Assembly: GCA_035632095.1 (NCBI GenBank)
Contig: DASQHM010000096.1
Location: 1 to 23,334, forward strand
Source of the DNA: DASQHM01 sp035632095
Lineage (GTDB): Bacteria > Pseudomonadota > Alphaproteobacteria > Ferrovibrionales > Ferrovibrionaceae
DNA: 23,334 bases
Direction of reading: 5' to 3'
The notes under the pieces are model-generated. The model was not told where the DNA came from. It saw only the letters and a list, made by a program, of their open reading frames with translations, and searched no databases. Position 1 is the stretch's first letter; every line of letters begins with the position of its first letter. Of this stretch, positions 14,907-23,174 are shown piece by piece. Made by a program: the position numbers and the translations under genes.

Positions 14907-17900
14907 CTACTCGCCGGATGCGGGCTCGTTCGACGGCCGTTCGCCGGCGGGCCCGGCGCGCCGGCCTCTTTCCCGCAGTTGCTGGAAGACGACATAAAGC
15001 ATCGGGATCAGGAAGATGCCCGCGCCGCTGGCGACTAGCATGCCGAAGAAGACGGAGGTTCCCACGTCCCGGCGGCTGATCTGCGCAGCTCCGTGGGCGA
15101 AGACCAGCGGCACCAGGCCGAGGACAAAGGTGATCGAGGTCATCATCACCGCCCGGAAGCGCATGCGGGCGCCGAGCGCGGCGGCGGCGGCGATGGCTAC
15201 GCCTTGTTCGCGCTGCTCGCGCGCGAATTCGACGATCAGGATGCCGTTCTTGGCGGCGAGGGCGATGAGCACCACGAGGCCGATCTGCGCGTAAAGATCG
15301 AGCGTCAGTCCGGTCAGGAGCACTCCCGCATAGGCGCCAAGCACGCCGACCACCACCGAAAGCAAGACCGGGATCGGGATGATCCAGCTTTCGTAAAGTC
15401 CGACCAGAAACAAAAACGCGAACACCACGGCCATGGACAGAATCGGGGCGGTCTGGCCGCCGGCCTCATGCTCCTGATAGGCGGTCCCGGTCCATTCGAA
15501 GCCATAGCCGGGCGGCAACGTCTTGGCGGAAACATCCTGCATTGCCGCCAGCGCTGCGCCCGACGAGCCGCCCGGCGCCGGACTGCCGTTGATCGTGATG
15601 GACCGGTAGTTGTTGTAGCGCGCGATCACCTGCGGGCCGACGACGATGCGCAAGGCTGCGATCGAGCGCATGGGCACCATGTCGCCGGCGCGGTTGCGCA
15701 CGTAGATCTGCCAGATGTTGTCGAAATCGCGGCGGTCCCGCGCCTCGCCTTCGATGTTCACCTGCCAGGTTCGGCCGTAAAGGTTGAAGTTGTTGACGTA
15801 GAAACCGCCGAGTGTCGATTGCAGCGCGGTGAAGACGTCGCTCATGTTGAGGCCGAGCGCCTGCGCCTTGTCGCGATCGATGTCGAGATAGATCGACGGC
15901 GTCGAAGCGGTGAAGGTCGAGAAGACGCGGGCCAGCCGCGGATCCTGATTGGCCGCCGCGACCACGCCTTGCATGACGCTGCCGAGCTTCGCCGGATCCT
16001 GCCCTTCCAGCGCCTCGAGCTGATATTCGAAGCCGCCGCTGAAGGAAAGGCCGATGATCGGCGGCAGGTTGAACGGCACCACGGTCGCGGTCCTGATCTG
16101 CTGGCCTTCCGCGAACATCTTGCGGATCAGCGCCTGCGCCGAGTCCTCCGCGCCGCGCCGGTCCTCGAACGGCTTGAGCTTGGCGAACAGGAAGCCTGTG
16201 TTGGGCTCGTTGGCGAAATCGAGCAGCGAGAAGCCGACCACCGCGAAGGTGTCCTGCACCTGCGGCATGGTCTTCAGCACCTGCTCCACCTGGCGTACGG
16301 TTTCGCTGGTGCGCGATACCGAGGCACCGTCGGGAAGTTGCACGTTGAGGAAGAAGGCGCCCTGGTCCTCTTCGGGCAGGAAGCTCGTGGGCGTGATCTT
16401 GGAAAGCCCGAAAACGCCGGCGGCGCAGGCGAGAATCAGCATGATCGACAGGATGCTGACGCGAACCAGCCGGAGAACGACGGCGGCATATCCGTCGCGG
16501 GTCGCGGCGATGAACCGCAGCACATAGCCCATGAGCCCGCGCCTCTTCCCTTCATGCCGAAGGAAGATGGCGCAGAGCGCCGGAGACAGGGTCAGCGCGT
16601 TCAGCGCGGAGATCAGCATGGCGCTGCTGATGGTCACGGCGAACTGCCGGAACAACTGCCCGGTGATGCTCGGAATGAAGGCCACCGGCACGAAGACCGA
16701 GAGCAGCACCAGGGTGATCGCGATGATCGGACCGGTAATCTGACCCATCGCCTTGAGGGTGGCGTCCACAGGCGTGAGGTCGGGTTCTTCCTCGAGCACG
16801 CGCTCAACGTTCTCGACCACGACGATGGCGTCGTCGACGACAATGCCGATGGCAAGAACCAAGGCCAACAGCGACACCGTGTTGGCCGAATAACCCACGG
16901 CCAGCAGCACGGCGAAAGTGCCGATCAGGCTGACCGGAACCGCGATGGCGGGAATGACGGTCGCGCGCACGTTGCCGAGGAACAGGAATACGACCATGAC
17001 CACGAGGACGAAGGCCTCGCCGAGCGTCAGCAGCACCTCGCGGATGGTGTCATTGACGAAGACGGTGGAATCGTAGACGACGCGCGCCTTCAGCCCCGGC
17101 GGAAAGCGTTCGCTCAGGCGGGCGAGCGTGCGGCCGACGGCGGCCGCGGTCTGCACCGCGTTGGCGTCCGGGGAAAGATAGAGCGCCACGCCGACGGCCG
17201 GGCGGCCGTTGATGCGCGTCTCGGTATCCTCGTTCTGCGCCCCCAACTCGACGCGCGCGACGTCGCTCAGATGCAGGACCGTGCCATCGGGATTGGCGCG
17301 CAGCACGATATCGCCGAACTGCTTGGCCGTGGTCAGAGTCCCTTGCGTCTGCACGTTCATCTGGAACTGCTGATCGTTGCCGATGGGGCGCGCGCCGATG
17401 CGGCCGACCGGGGCCTGCACGTTCTGCGCCTGGATGGCGGCGATCACGTCGGACGGCGACAGGTTGAGGTTGGTCAGCCGCTGGGTATCGAACCAGATGC
17501 GCATGGAATAGTTGAGCTTGCCGAACAGCAGCGCCTGGCCGACGCCCGGCACGCGCGACAGCTCGTCCATCACATTTATGGTCGCATAGCTGGTGATGAA
17601 GACGGGGCTAAGCTTGCCATCTTCGCTGTAGAAATTGAGAAATTGCAGGATGGCGGCCGACCGCTTGATGACCGTCAAGCCTTGCAGCTGCACCGCCTGC
17701 GGCAATTGCGGCAGGGCCGTCTGGACGCGATTGTTGACGTTGACCGTGTCGACGTCCGCGTTCGAGCCGACAGCAAAGGTGACCGTGAGGTTATAGCTGC
17801 CGTCGTTGCCGCTCGTCGACTTCATGTAGATCATCTTGTCGACGCCGACGATCTGCGCCTCCAACGGCTGCGCCACGGCGGCTTCGATGACCGCGGCGGA

Positions 17901-18059
17901 AGCGCCAGGGTAATTGGCAGTCACCTGCACGCGCGGCGGCACGATGTCGGGAAACTGCGCCACGGGTATGCGTAACAGGGAGATCGCGCCGGCCATGGTG
18001 ATGACGACGGCGATCACTACGGCGAGCCGCGGCCGCTTGATGAAGATCGCGGAGATCAT
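14907..18059 (-). CDS. RND multidrug efflux transporter, HAE1 family (AcrB/MexB/MexF-like)
   Basis: Inner membrane RND pump of 1050 residues, the full length of the HAE1 family, with twelve predicted membrane helices in two repeats and two large periplasmic loops. The N-terminus FFI/FIKRP type (MISAIFIKRPRLAVVIAVVI) is classic. The proton-relay aspartates are D409-D410 in AIGIVVDDAIVVVENVER. The partner lysine lies in IALAAKNGILIVEFAREQ near the C-terminus. It would expel hydrophobic compounds or antibiotics using the proton gradient, together with the adaptor encoded just upstream. It starts 14 bases after the adaptor stop. No outer-membrane channel gene lies beside it, so it must use one encoded elsewhere. 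The drug range cannot be assigned from sequence. Confidence 0.96.
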   Translation of the reverse strand: MISAIFIKRPRLAVVIAVVITMAGAISLLRIPVAQFPDIVPPRVQVTANYPGASAAVIEAAVAQPLEAQIVGVDKMIYMKSTSGNDGSYNLTVTFAVGSNADVDTVNVNNRVQTALPQLPQAVQLQGLTVIKRSAAILQFLNFYSEDGKLSPVFITSYATINVMDELSRVPGVGQALLFGKLNYSMRIWFDTQRLTNLNLSPSDVIAAIQAQNVQAPVGRIGARPIGNDQQFQMNVQTQGTLTTAKQFGDIVLRANPDGTVLHLSDVARVELGAQNEDTETRINGRPAVGVALYLSPDANAVQTAAAVGRTLARLSERFPPGLKARVVYDSTVFVNDTIREVLLTLGEAFVLVVMVVFLFLGNVRATVIPAIAVPVSLIGTFAVLLAVGYSANTVSLLALVLAIGIVVDDAIVVVENVERVLEEEPDLTPVDATLKAMGQITGPIIAITLVLLSVFVPVAFIPSITGQLFRQFAVTISSAMLISALNALTLSPALCAIFLRHEGKRRGLMGYVLRFIAATRDGYAAVVLRLVRVSILSIMLILACAAGVFGLSKITPTSFLPEEDQGAFFLNVQLPDGASVSRTSETVRQVEQVLKTMPQVQDTFAVVGFSLLDFANEPNTGFLFAKLKPFEDRRGAEDSAQALIRKMFAEGQQIRTATVVPFNLPPIIGLSFSGGFEYQLEALEGQDPAKLGSVMQGVVAAANQDPRLARVFSTFTASTPSIYLDIDRDKAQALGLNMSDVFTALQSTLGGFYVNNFNLYGRTWQVNIEGEARDRRDFDNIWQIYVRNRAGDMVPMRSIAALRIVVGPQVIARYNNYRSITINGSPAPGGSSGAALAAMQDVSAKTLPPGYGFEWTGTAYQEHEAGGQTAPILSMAVVFAFLFLVGLYESWIIPIPVLLSVVVGVLGAYAGVLLTGLTLDLYAQIGLVVLIALAAKNGILIVEFAREQREQGVAIAAAAALGARMRFRAVMMTSITFVLGLVPLVFAHGAAQISRRDVGTSVFFGMLVASGAGIFLIPMLYVVFQQLRERGRRAGPAGERPSNEPASGE

Positions 18060-18073
18060 CGGGGGTCTCGATC

Positions 18074-19237
18074 TCAGCCGTGCGGCGGGTCGCTTGCGGC
18101 GCCCTCGGCGCTGCTGGCGGGCCCGGGCGAGACGCGCTGGCCCGGGCGGACGCGCTGGATGCCGTCGACGATCACCCGTTCGCCCTCGCCGAGGCCGCTC
18201 GTCACCGACACGCTGCTCGGCGACGTCGGACCGAGCTGCACGCGGCGCTGCTGCGCATTGTCGTCCCGGTCGACGACATAGACATAGTCGCCCCCCTGGT
18301 CCGAAAGCACGGCCGCACGCGGAATCGTCAGCGCCTCGGCCGGCGGACCATCCTCGAGAATCACGGTGACGAATTCCCCGTCGACAAGCTCCCGCGTCGC
18401 GCCCGTCGCAGCAGCGCCGGCGAGCGGCGGATTGGGCACATCGCCGCGCAACGTGATCGTGTCGGTGTTGCCGGCGACGGAGTTGTCGATGAAATCGAGG
18501 CGGGCGGTCTGGCCATAGATGCGGCCGTCCGGCAGTCGAATCTTGATGCCTGCGGCAGAGGCGTCGGACTTTTCGGCGGCGCGCCGGCGCAAGTCGATCA
18601 CGGTGCGCGAAGAGACCGCGAAGACCACGTACATCGGGTCCTGGCTGACGATCGTGGCGAGCACGCCCGAGCTCGGACTGACGTAGTTGCCGATGGTGAC
18701 CGCCGTGCGGCCGATCTTGCCGTCGATCGGCGCGCGGATCTCTGTGTAGCCGAGATTGATTTGCGACTGCTGCAGTTGCGCTTCGGCCCCGAGCAGCTGT
18801 GCCCGTAGCGACTGGTCGTTGGCCGTGGCGGTATCAAGCGTGGATTGTTGGCCAGCCGGCGTGTTCAGCAGCGATTTGGCGCGGTAGAGGGAGGCCGCGG
18901 CGTTCTGCAGCTGCGCCTTGAGTTGCGTGATTGCGGCCTGCTTAGCTTGGACGTCGGCCAGAAACGGCCCCTGCTCCAGCCGATAGAGCAGCTCCCCCTG
19001 CTTGACCTCGGCGCCTTCGACGAAAAGGCGCTGTTCGAGAAATGCGGTGACGCGCGCGACGAGGTTGACGCGGTCCGTCGCCTGGATGCGGCCGACATAT
19101 TCGCTCGATTGGGTCACCAGCTTGCGAACCGCCGTGGTGACGCCGACAGCGGGCGGATTCGCCGGCGCTTGCTCCGCAAGCACCGGCCCGCCGGTTACCA
19201 GGACCGCCATCAAGCCCGCCATAACCATGCAACGCAT
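18074..19237 (-). CDS. RND efflux membrane fusion protein (periplasmic adaptor)
   Basis: A 387-residue periplasmic adaptor of the HlyD/AcrA group. The signal peptide MRCMVMAGLMAVLVTGGPVL ends near LAEQ, without an obvious lipobox, so it is probably not a lipoprotein. The two lipoyl half-motifs are ARVTAFLEQRLFVEGAEVKQ (61-80) and YTEIRAPIDGKIG (in the second half-domain). A coiled-coil hairpin of alternating Ala/Gln/Leu (QAAITQLKAQLQNAAASLYR and on) lies between them. The beta-barrel and membrane-proximal regions follow. The ATG at 19237 begins a proper signal peptide; an in-frame TTG at 19282 would put a cysteine-rich hydrophilic stretch before it and was rejected. It is divergent from the TetR gene and co-transcribed with the pump. 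Confidence 0.94.
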   Translation of the reverse strand: MRCMVMAGLMAVLVTGGPVLAEQAPANPPAVGVTTAVRKLVTQSSEYVGRIQATDRVNLVARVTAFLEQRLFVEGAEVKQGELLYRLEQGPFLADVQAKQAAITQLKAQLQNAAASLYRAKSLLNTPAGQQSTLDTATANDQSLRAQLLGAEAQLQQSQINLGYTEIRAPIDGKIGRTAVTIGNYVSPSSGVLATIVSQDPMYVVFAVSSRTVIDLRRRAAEKSDASAAGIKIRLPDGRIYGQTARLDFIDNSVAGNTDTITLRGDVPNPPLAGAAATGATRELVDGEFVTVILEDGPPAEALTIPRAAVLSDQGGDYVYVVDRDDNAQQRRVQLGPTSPSSVSVTSGLGEGERVIVDGIQRVRPGQRVSPGPASSAEGAASDPPHG

Positions 19238-19276
19238 GCGGATGCTGCCCCTTCTTACGCCGCCTCCTGCGCAGTA

Positions 19277-19304
19277 TTGCAACGGTACGGTTTAGTTTTA
19301 ATAT
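19277..19304 (+). promoter_or_regulatory. Possible sigma-70-like promoter for the TetR gene
   Basis: TTGCAA (19277-19282) and TAATAT (19299-19304) are separated by 16 bases in the only AT-rich stretch of the intergenic region, 25 bases before the TetR GTG. Each hexamer matches the consensus at four of six positions. The match is weak, and alphaproteobacterial promoters are degenerate. Confidence 0.3.
19281..19292. promoter_or_regulatory. Imperfect palindrome, candidate TetR operator
   Basis: AACGGTACGGTT is symmetric at 10 of 12 positions around GTAC and sits in the 91-base gap between the divergent adaptor and TetR genes, overlapping the possible -35 element. A longer pair, TGCAAC (19278-19283) and GTTGCA (19319-19324), brackets the whole AT-rich region. 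Position and symmetry suit a TetR-family repressor site. Binding by this regulator is inferred. Confidence 0.3.
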
Positions 19305-19328
19305 ACGCCTTGCCAAAGTTGCACAAGA

Positions 19329-19988
19329 GTGCGGGAGGGCTCTGTCGAACTGGAATACGCAGCAGAGCGATCCATAGGGCGAAGCGGGCGGCCGACCCGC
19401 GTGGAGGCCGAGCGCCGCCGTCAGCATCTTGTCGAAACCGCCGGCGCCATGTTCATGAAGTTCGGCTTCGACGGCACGTCCATCGATGCCGTGGCCGAGG
19501 CCGCCGGCGTTTCCAAGCGCACGGTCTACGCCCGTTACCGCGACAAGAACGAGCTGTTCAACGCGGTTCTGCGCAACTTGATCGAGCGTTGGCTCGTTCC
19601 GATCAACGGGTTTCAGCTGGGAACCAGCGACCTCGAACCGATGCTGATGGGGATCGGGCGGCACCTGCTCACCAGCGCGTTGGCGCCGCAGGCGGTGAGC
19701 CTGCACCGCATCATCGTGGGCGAATCCGAGCGCAGGCCCGAGTTCGGGCGGTTGGCAAACGACGAAGGGCGCCAGCCCGCGATCCGCGCCATCGCCGCCG
19801 CCCTGAAGCGGCATGAGGCAGAGCTCCGCTTTGACGACCTCGAAGTCGCGGCGGAGCAGTTCATGAGCCTCGTCATCGACAGCAGCTTGCGATTGGCCGC
19901 ACTCGGCATCAACCCCCGCCCCCGCGACATCGAAAGCCGCGTCCGCCTCGCCGTAGACCTCTTCCTCAACGGCGCGCGCCGGCGCTGA
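19329..19988 (+). CDS. TetR/AcrR family transcriptional regulator
   Basis: A 219-residue TetR-type regulator. A basic N-terminal arm of about 25 residues precedes the DNA-binding domain. Helix 1 is about RRQHLVETAGAMFMKFGFDG, and the helix-turn-helix is TSIDAVAEAAGVSKRTVYAR (50-69), followed by YRDKNELFNAVL. The C-terminal ligand-binding domain is all-helical. The GTG at 19329 gives a normal N-terminal arm, but no strong ribosome binding site precedes it, so the exact start is uncertain. It is divergent from the RND adaptor/pump pair and most likely represses it, as AcrR- and MexR-type local regulators do. No other target is suggested by context. Confidence 0.93.
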   Translation: MREGSVELEYAAERSIGRSGRPTRVEAERRRQHLVETAGAMFMKFGFDGTSIDAVAEAAGVSKRTVYARYRDKNELFNAVLRNLIERWLVPINGFQLGTSDLEPMLMGIGRHLLTSALAPQAVSLHRIIVGESERRPEFGRLANDEGRQPAIRAIAAALKRHEAELRFDDLEVAAEQFMSLVIDSSLRLAALGINPRPRDIESRVRLAVDLFLNGARRR

Positions 19989-20154
19989 TACCGTGCCACT
20001 TTTCGACCCCGTCGAGTTCCGCGCCCGCCCCGCGATGGACTCGGCCCCGGGCGAATGATATGCGAATACGGCATTCGGCAGGACGGCGGACGGGATTTAC
20101 CGGCGCAGAGCAATCAAATCGGACGCCAATCAAACGCGACAGGGAGATGCACGC

Positions 20155-21396
20155 ATGAGCACGAAGGTTTCCAAGCATCAGGTCAACCGGCGCCGTTTCC
20201 TCACAGACAGCGCCGCGGCCGGGGGCTTGGCCTTAACGGCGGGAAGCCTCGGTTTTGCCCGGGTCGCCAAGGCGGCGTCCCCGGTCAAAGTCGGCATCAT
20301 CCATCCGGTGACCGGCGGCGTCTCCTACTCCGGCACGCAAGGCCGCGCCGGCGCTATGCAGGCGGTCGAGGACGTCAACGCGGCTGGCGGGATCAAATCG
20401 TTGGGCGGCGCCAAGATCGATGCGCTGCTGGCGGACGCCCAGTCGAAGCCCGACGTCGGCGCGGCGGAAGTCGAGAAGCTCAACGAGGCGGGCGCGTCCG
20501 CCGTGGTGGGCGGCTATGCCAGTTTCATCTGTCTCGCCACCACCCAGGCGGCCGCCAAGCACGGCCTGCCCTACGTCGTCGACGTCGGCACCGACGACCG
20601 CATCGTCAACGCCGGCCTCACCAACACCTTCCGCTTCAGCCCGGGCTACGGCGTGTTCGTCGACACCGCCGTCAAGGCGCTCGACCAGATCAACACCGCG
20701 GCAGGCAAGCCCGCGAAAACCGCCATGATCGTGCACGAGGATTCGGCCTTCGGTACCGGCACCGCCAACCTGCTGCAGAAGCAACTCGGCGGCATCGGCA
20801 TTGAGGTTCTGGAGGTGATGAAGCACCCGACCCCGAACCTCGATTTCAACAACATCGTGTTGCGCATCAAGGCGCGCAATCCGGACATCGTGATTCCAGC
20901 CGACTACTACAACGAATACGTCCTGCTCGCGCGCACCATGCAGCAGCAGAAGGTGCGGCCGAAGGCGATCTACTCGGTGCTCGGCGGCGCCGCTTCGCAA
21001 TACAAATTTGTCAAGGAATTCCCCGAGGCGGCCGCCTACATCATGGATTGCAACCATTGGTACAATCCGAAGAAGCCCGCGGCCCTCGAACTCAGGAAGA
21101 AGATCGAGGCCAAGGGGCTGTTCTACACCTACGAAGTCTTTCTGAACTACGAGGCGGTCATGCTGCTGGCCGACGCCATCGAGCGCGCCGGCAGCACCGA
21201 CCGCGCCAAGATCAACGAGGCGCTGGCGTCCAGCACCTGGAGCGGCCATTTCATGCCCTATGGTCCGACCAAATTCGAGCACGGCCAGAACACCGGCGCG
21301 CGCGCGGTCAACCTGCAGGTGCTCGACAACGACATCAAGGTGATCCTGCCGCCCGAGTTCGCCAGCGCGAAGCCGGTATTCCCCATGCCGACGTGA
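20155..21396 (+). CDS. livK: Branched-chain amino acid-type ABC transporter substrate-binding protein
   Basis: A 413-residue periplasmic ligand-binding protein of the LivK/Peripla_BP_6 group. A Tat-like signal NRRRFLTDSAAAGGLALTAG ends at an AKA cleavage site near residue 40. The mature protein starts SPVKVGIIHPVTGGVSYSGT and keeps family landmarks such as VEKLNEAGASAVVGGYAS, and IVHEDSAFGTGTANLLQKQL. Many such proteins in alphaproteobacteria bind compounds other than leucine (aromatic acids, amides, urea), so the gene symbol marks the family only. The ATG at 20155 has GGGAG eight bases upstream. It starts 166 bases after the TetR gene. In that gap I see only a weak CGAATG/CATTCG dyad (20052-20057 with 20072-20077). 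The permease genes follow on the same strand. Confidence 0.9.
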   Translation: MSTKVSKHQVNRRRFLTDSAAAGGLALTAGSLGFARVAKAASPVKVGIIHPVTGGVSYSGTQGRAGAMQAVEDVNAAGGIKSLGGAKIDALLADAQSKPDVGAAEVEKLNEAGASAVVGGYASFICLATTQAAAKHGLPYVVDVGTDDRIVNAGLTNTFRFSPGYGVFVDTAVKALDQINTAAGKPAKTAMIVHEDSAFGTGTANLLQKQLGGIGIEVLEVMKHPTPNLDFNNIVLRIKARNPDIVIPADYYNEYVLLARTMQQQKVRPKAIYSVLGGAASQYKFVKEFPEAAAYIMDCNHWYNPKKPAALELRKKIEAKGLFYTYEVFLNYEAVMLLADAIERAGSTDRAKINEALASSTWSGHFMPYGPTKFEHGQNTGARAVNLQVLDNDIKVILPPEFASAKPVFPMPT

Positions 21397-21437
21397 CGGA
21401 GGCGTAGCGGCGGCGCCCTCGTCGTCCTTTACACGGC

Positions 21438-21454
21438 GGCCGGGCCATCCGGTC
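21438..21454 (+). other. Small GC-rich hairpin between livK and livH
   Basis: GGCCGG (21438-21443) can pair with CCGGTC (21449-21454), with one G-T wobble, around a five-base loop. There is no U-run, so it is not a clear intrinsic terminator. Such hairpins after a binding-protein gene can lower expression of the permease genes relative to it. In this GC-rich region chance is likely. Confidence 0.2.
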
Positions 21455-21479
21455 CGGTCCGCGCCGGAAAAACGGTTCG

Positions 21480-22352
21480 ATGGTCGAGTTCAGCATTCTC
21501 CTGCCGGCGATCTTGAACGGCATCACCACGGGCGCCGTCTACGTTCTCGTCGCGCTGGGCCTCACGCTGATTTACGGCGTGCTGCACATCATCAACTTCG
21601 CCCATGGCAGCCTGTTGATGGTGGCGCTCTATGGCGTCTATTTTCTCTACATGCTGTTCGGCGTCGATCCCTATCTCGCCTTTCCCGTCGTGGTGCCGGC
21701 GATGTTCACGGTCGGCTACGCGTTGCAGCGCTTCGTGATCGGCCACGCCAGGCACGGCAAGGACGAGAACGTACTGCTGGTGACGCTCGGGCTCTCGATC
21801 ATCATCGAGAATCTGGCGCTGTATCTTTGGAGCTCCGACACGCGCACGATCAATACGCCTTACGGCTTCTCGACCGTCGATCTCGGCGTCGCTTTCATCG
21901 CGGTCCCGAAGGTCGTCGCCTTCTTCGGCGCGCTTTTGGTCACGGGCCTGCTCTGGCTGGTCATGCAACGCACCGATCTCGGCAAGGCGATCCGTGCGCT
22001 CGCCAAGGAGCCTCAGGGCGCCCAGCTCGTCGGCATCGACATCGAGCACGTCTATGCCATGAGCTTCGGCATCGGCATCGCATGCCTCGGCGCGGCCGCG
22101 TGCCTGCTGCTGCCGAGCTACTACGCGAGCCCTCACGTCGGCCAGGCCTTCGTGCTGATCGCCTTCACCATCGTCGTGCTGGGCGGAATGGGCAGCTTCG
22201 TCGGCGCGCTCGCGGGCGGACTGATCATCGGCGTCACCGAATCCGTGGGCGGCCTCTTCCTCGGCGAGAGCCTCGGCCAGATCGGCGTTTTCCTGATCTT
22301 CATCGGCATTCTGCTGTTCCGCCCGGCCGGGCTGTTCGGGCAACGGGCGTGA
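21480..22352 (+). CDS. livH: Branched-chain amino acid-type ABC permease LivH
   Basis: Inner membrane permease of 290 residues with about eight hydrophobic segments. The N-terminal TTGAVYVLVALGLTLIYGVL followed by HIINFAHGSLLM is the LivH hallmark. The coupling loop GKAIRALAKEPQGAQLVGID lies in the second half. The region VVLGGMGSFVGALAGGLIIG before the last helices is also characteristic. It starts at the ATG at 21480, 83 bases after the binding-protein stop; no strong ribosome binding site is evident. The next permease begins seven bases after its stop. It would form a heterodimeric channel with LivM, driven by LivG/LivF ATPases that should follow in the operon. Confidence 0.95.
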   Translation: MVEFSILLPAILNGITTGAVYVLVALGLTLIYGVLHIINFAHGSLLMVALYGVYFLYMLFGVDPYLAFPVVVPAMFTVGYALQRFVIGHARHGKDENVLLVTLGLSIIIENLALYLWSSDTRTINTPYGFSTVDLGVAFIAVPKVVAFFGALLVTGLLWLVMQRTDLGKAIRALAKEPQGAQLVGIDIEHVYAMSFGIGIACLGAAACLLLPSYYASPHVGQAFVLIAFTIVVLGGMGSFVGALAGGLIIGVTESVGGLFLGESLGQIGVFLIFIGILLFRPAGLFGQRA

Positions 22353-23042
22353 GAAAGCGATGAGGACCGGCCTAGGGATCCTGCTCATCCTCGCGGCCTT
22401 GGCGCCGGTCCCGCTGCTGGTGCATTCGGATTTCTGGCTCAACTTCGCCATCATGGCGCTTTACTACGGCTTCCTCGGCCAGGCCTGGAACATCCTGGGC
22501 GGCTTCGGCGGCCAGTTTTCCTTCGGCCACGCGGCGTTCTTCGGCACCGGCGCCTATGCCTCGGCGGTGCTGCAAACGCGCTTCGGCGTCGACCCCTGGC
22601 TTTGCCTGGTCATCGCCGGAATTCTAGGCGGCATCGTCGGCACGGCGATCGGCGCGCTCAGTTTTCGCTATGGCCTGCGCGGTTCGTATTTCGCGCTCGT
22701 CACGCTCGCGTTCGCCGAGGTCTTCCGCATTCTCGCCAATTCGCTGACCGTCCTCGGCGCGGGGGTCGGCGTGCAAATTTCCTTGCGCCAATCTGCGGCC
22801 AATTTCCAGTTCCCGGGCAAGGCCGGCTTCTATTTCGTCGCGTTGACGCTGACCGCGGCCGGCCTCGCCGCCGCCTGGTATCTGGAGCATTCGCGCTTCG
22901 GCGCCCGGCTGGTCGCCGTCCGCGAGAACGAGGATGCCGCACGGGCACTGGGCGTCGACGTTTTCGGGACTAAGCTCATCGCAATCGCCATATCCGGCGC
23001 TCTGATGGCGCTCGGCGGGACGTTCTACGCCCAATATTTTCT

Positions 23043-23174
23043 CTACATCGACCCATCAATTGCGTTCGGGCCGATCAGCGCGGTAATGCGGCCATGTGGA
23101 ATGGCGAAGCTGACGTCGGCGACGGCCCTGAGGCCGCCGAAGCTTTTTTCGACGTTATCGAGTTCGAGAATCAT
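23043..23174 (-). pseudogene. livG: N-terminal fragment of a LivG-type ABC ATPase, inverted
   Basis: Reading the minus strand from the ATG at 23174 gives MILELDNVEKSFGGLRAVAD, then VSFAIPHGRITALIGPN, the canonical beginning of LivG. A LivG normally continues with G-A-G-K-T-T to complete Walker A. Here it continues AIDGSM and stops at 23043, because the sequence switches into the antisense of livM. Only about 37 residues are genuine, and the ATP-binding loop is cut in half. The ATG overlaps the stop of a livM tail as ATGA (23171-23174), so this is an intact livM-livG boundary present in the wrong orientation relative to the plus-strand livM. Confidence 0.85.
23064..23073. other. Inversion/chimera junction at 10-base microhomology inside the liv operon
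   Basis: GTTCGGGCCG (23064-23073) serves both as plus-strand livM codons for A-F-G-P and, read on the minus strand, as livG codons for I-G-P-N. To its left the plus strand is authentic livM; to its right the minus strand is authentic livG followed by the livM tail. The switch therefore lies within or at the edge of this decamer. Such shared sequence is expected for inversion between short inverted repeats and equally for template-switch or assembly chimeras. Confidence 0.8.

Noticed and set aside
15093..17975. 960-codon open frame on the plus strand
   Set aside because: It lies fully antisense to the RND pump gene. Its translation is His/Arg/Asp-rich without domains, as expected from the complement of a GC-rich coding frame.
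19989..20154. CGAATG/CATTCG dyad upstream of livK as an operator
   Set aside because: Six-base arms with a 14-base spacer and no flanking symmetry could be chance. Noted in the livK entry only.
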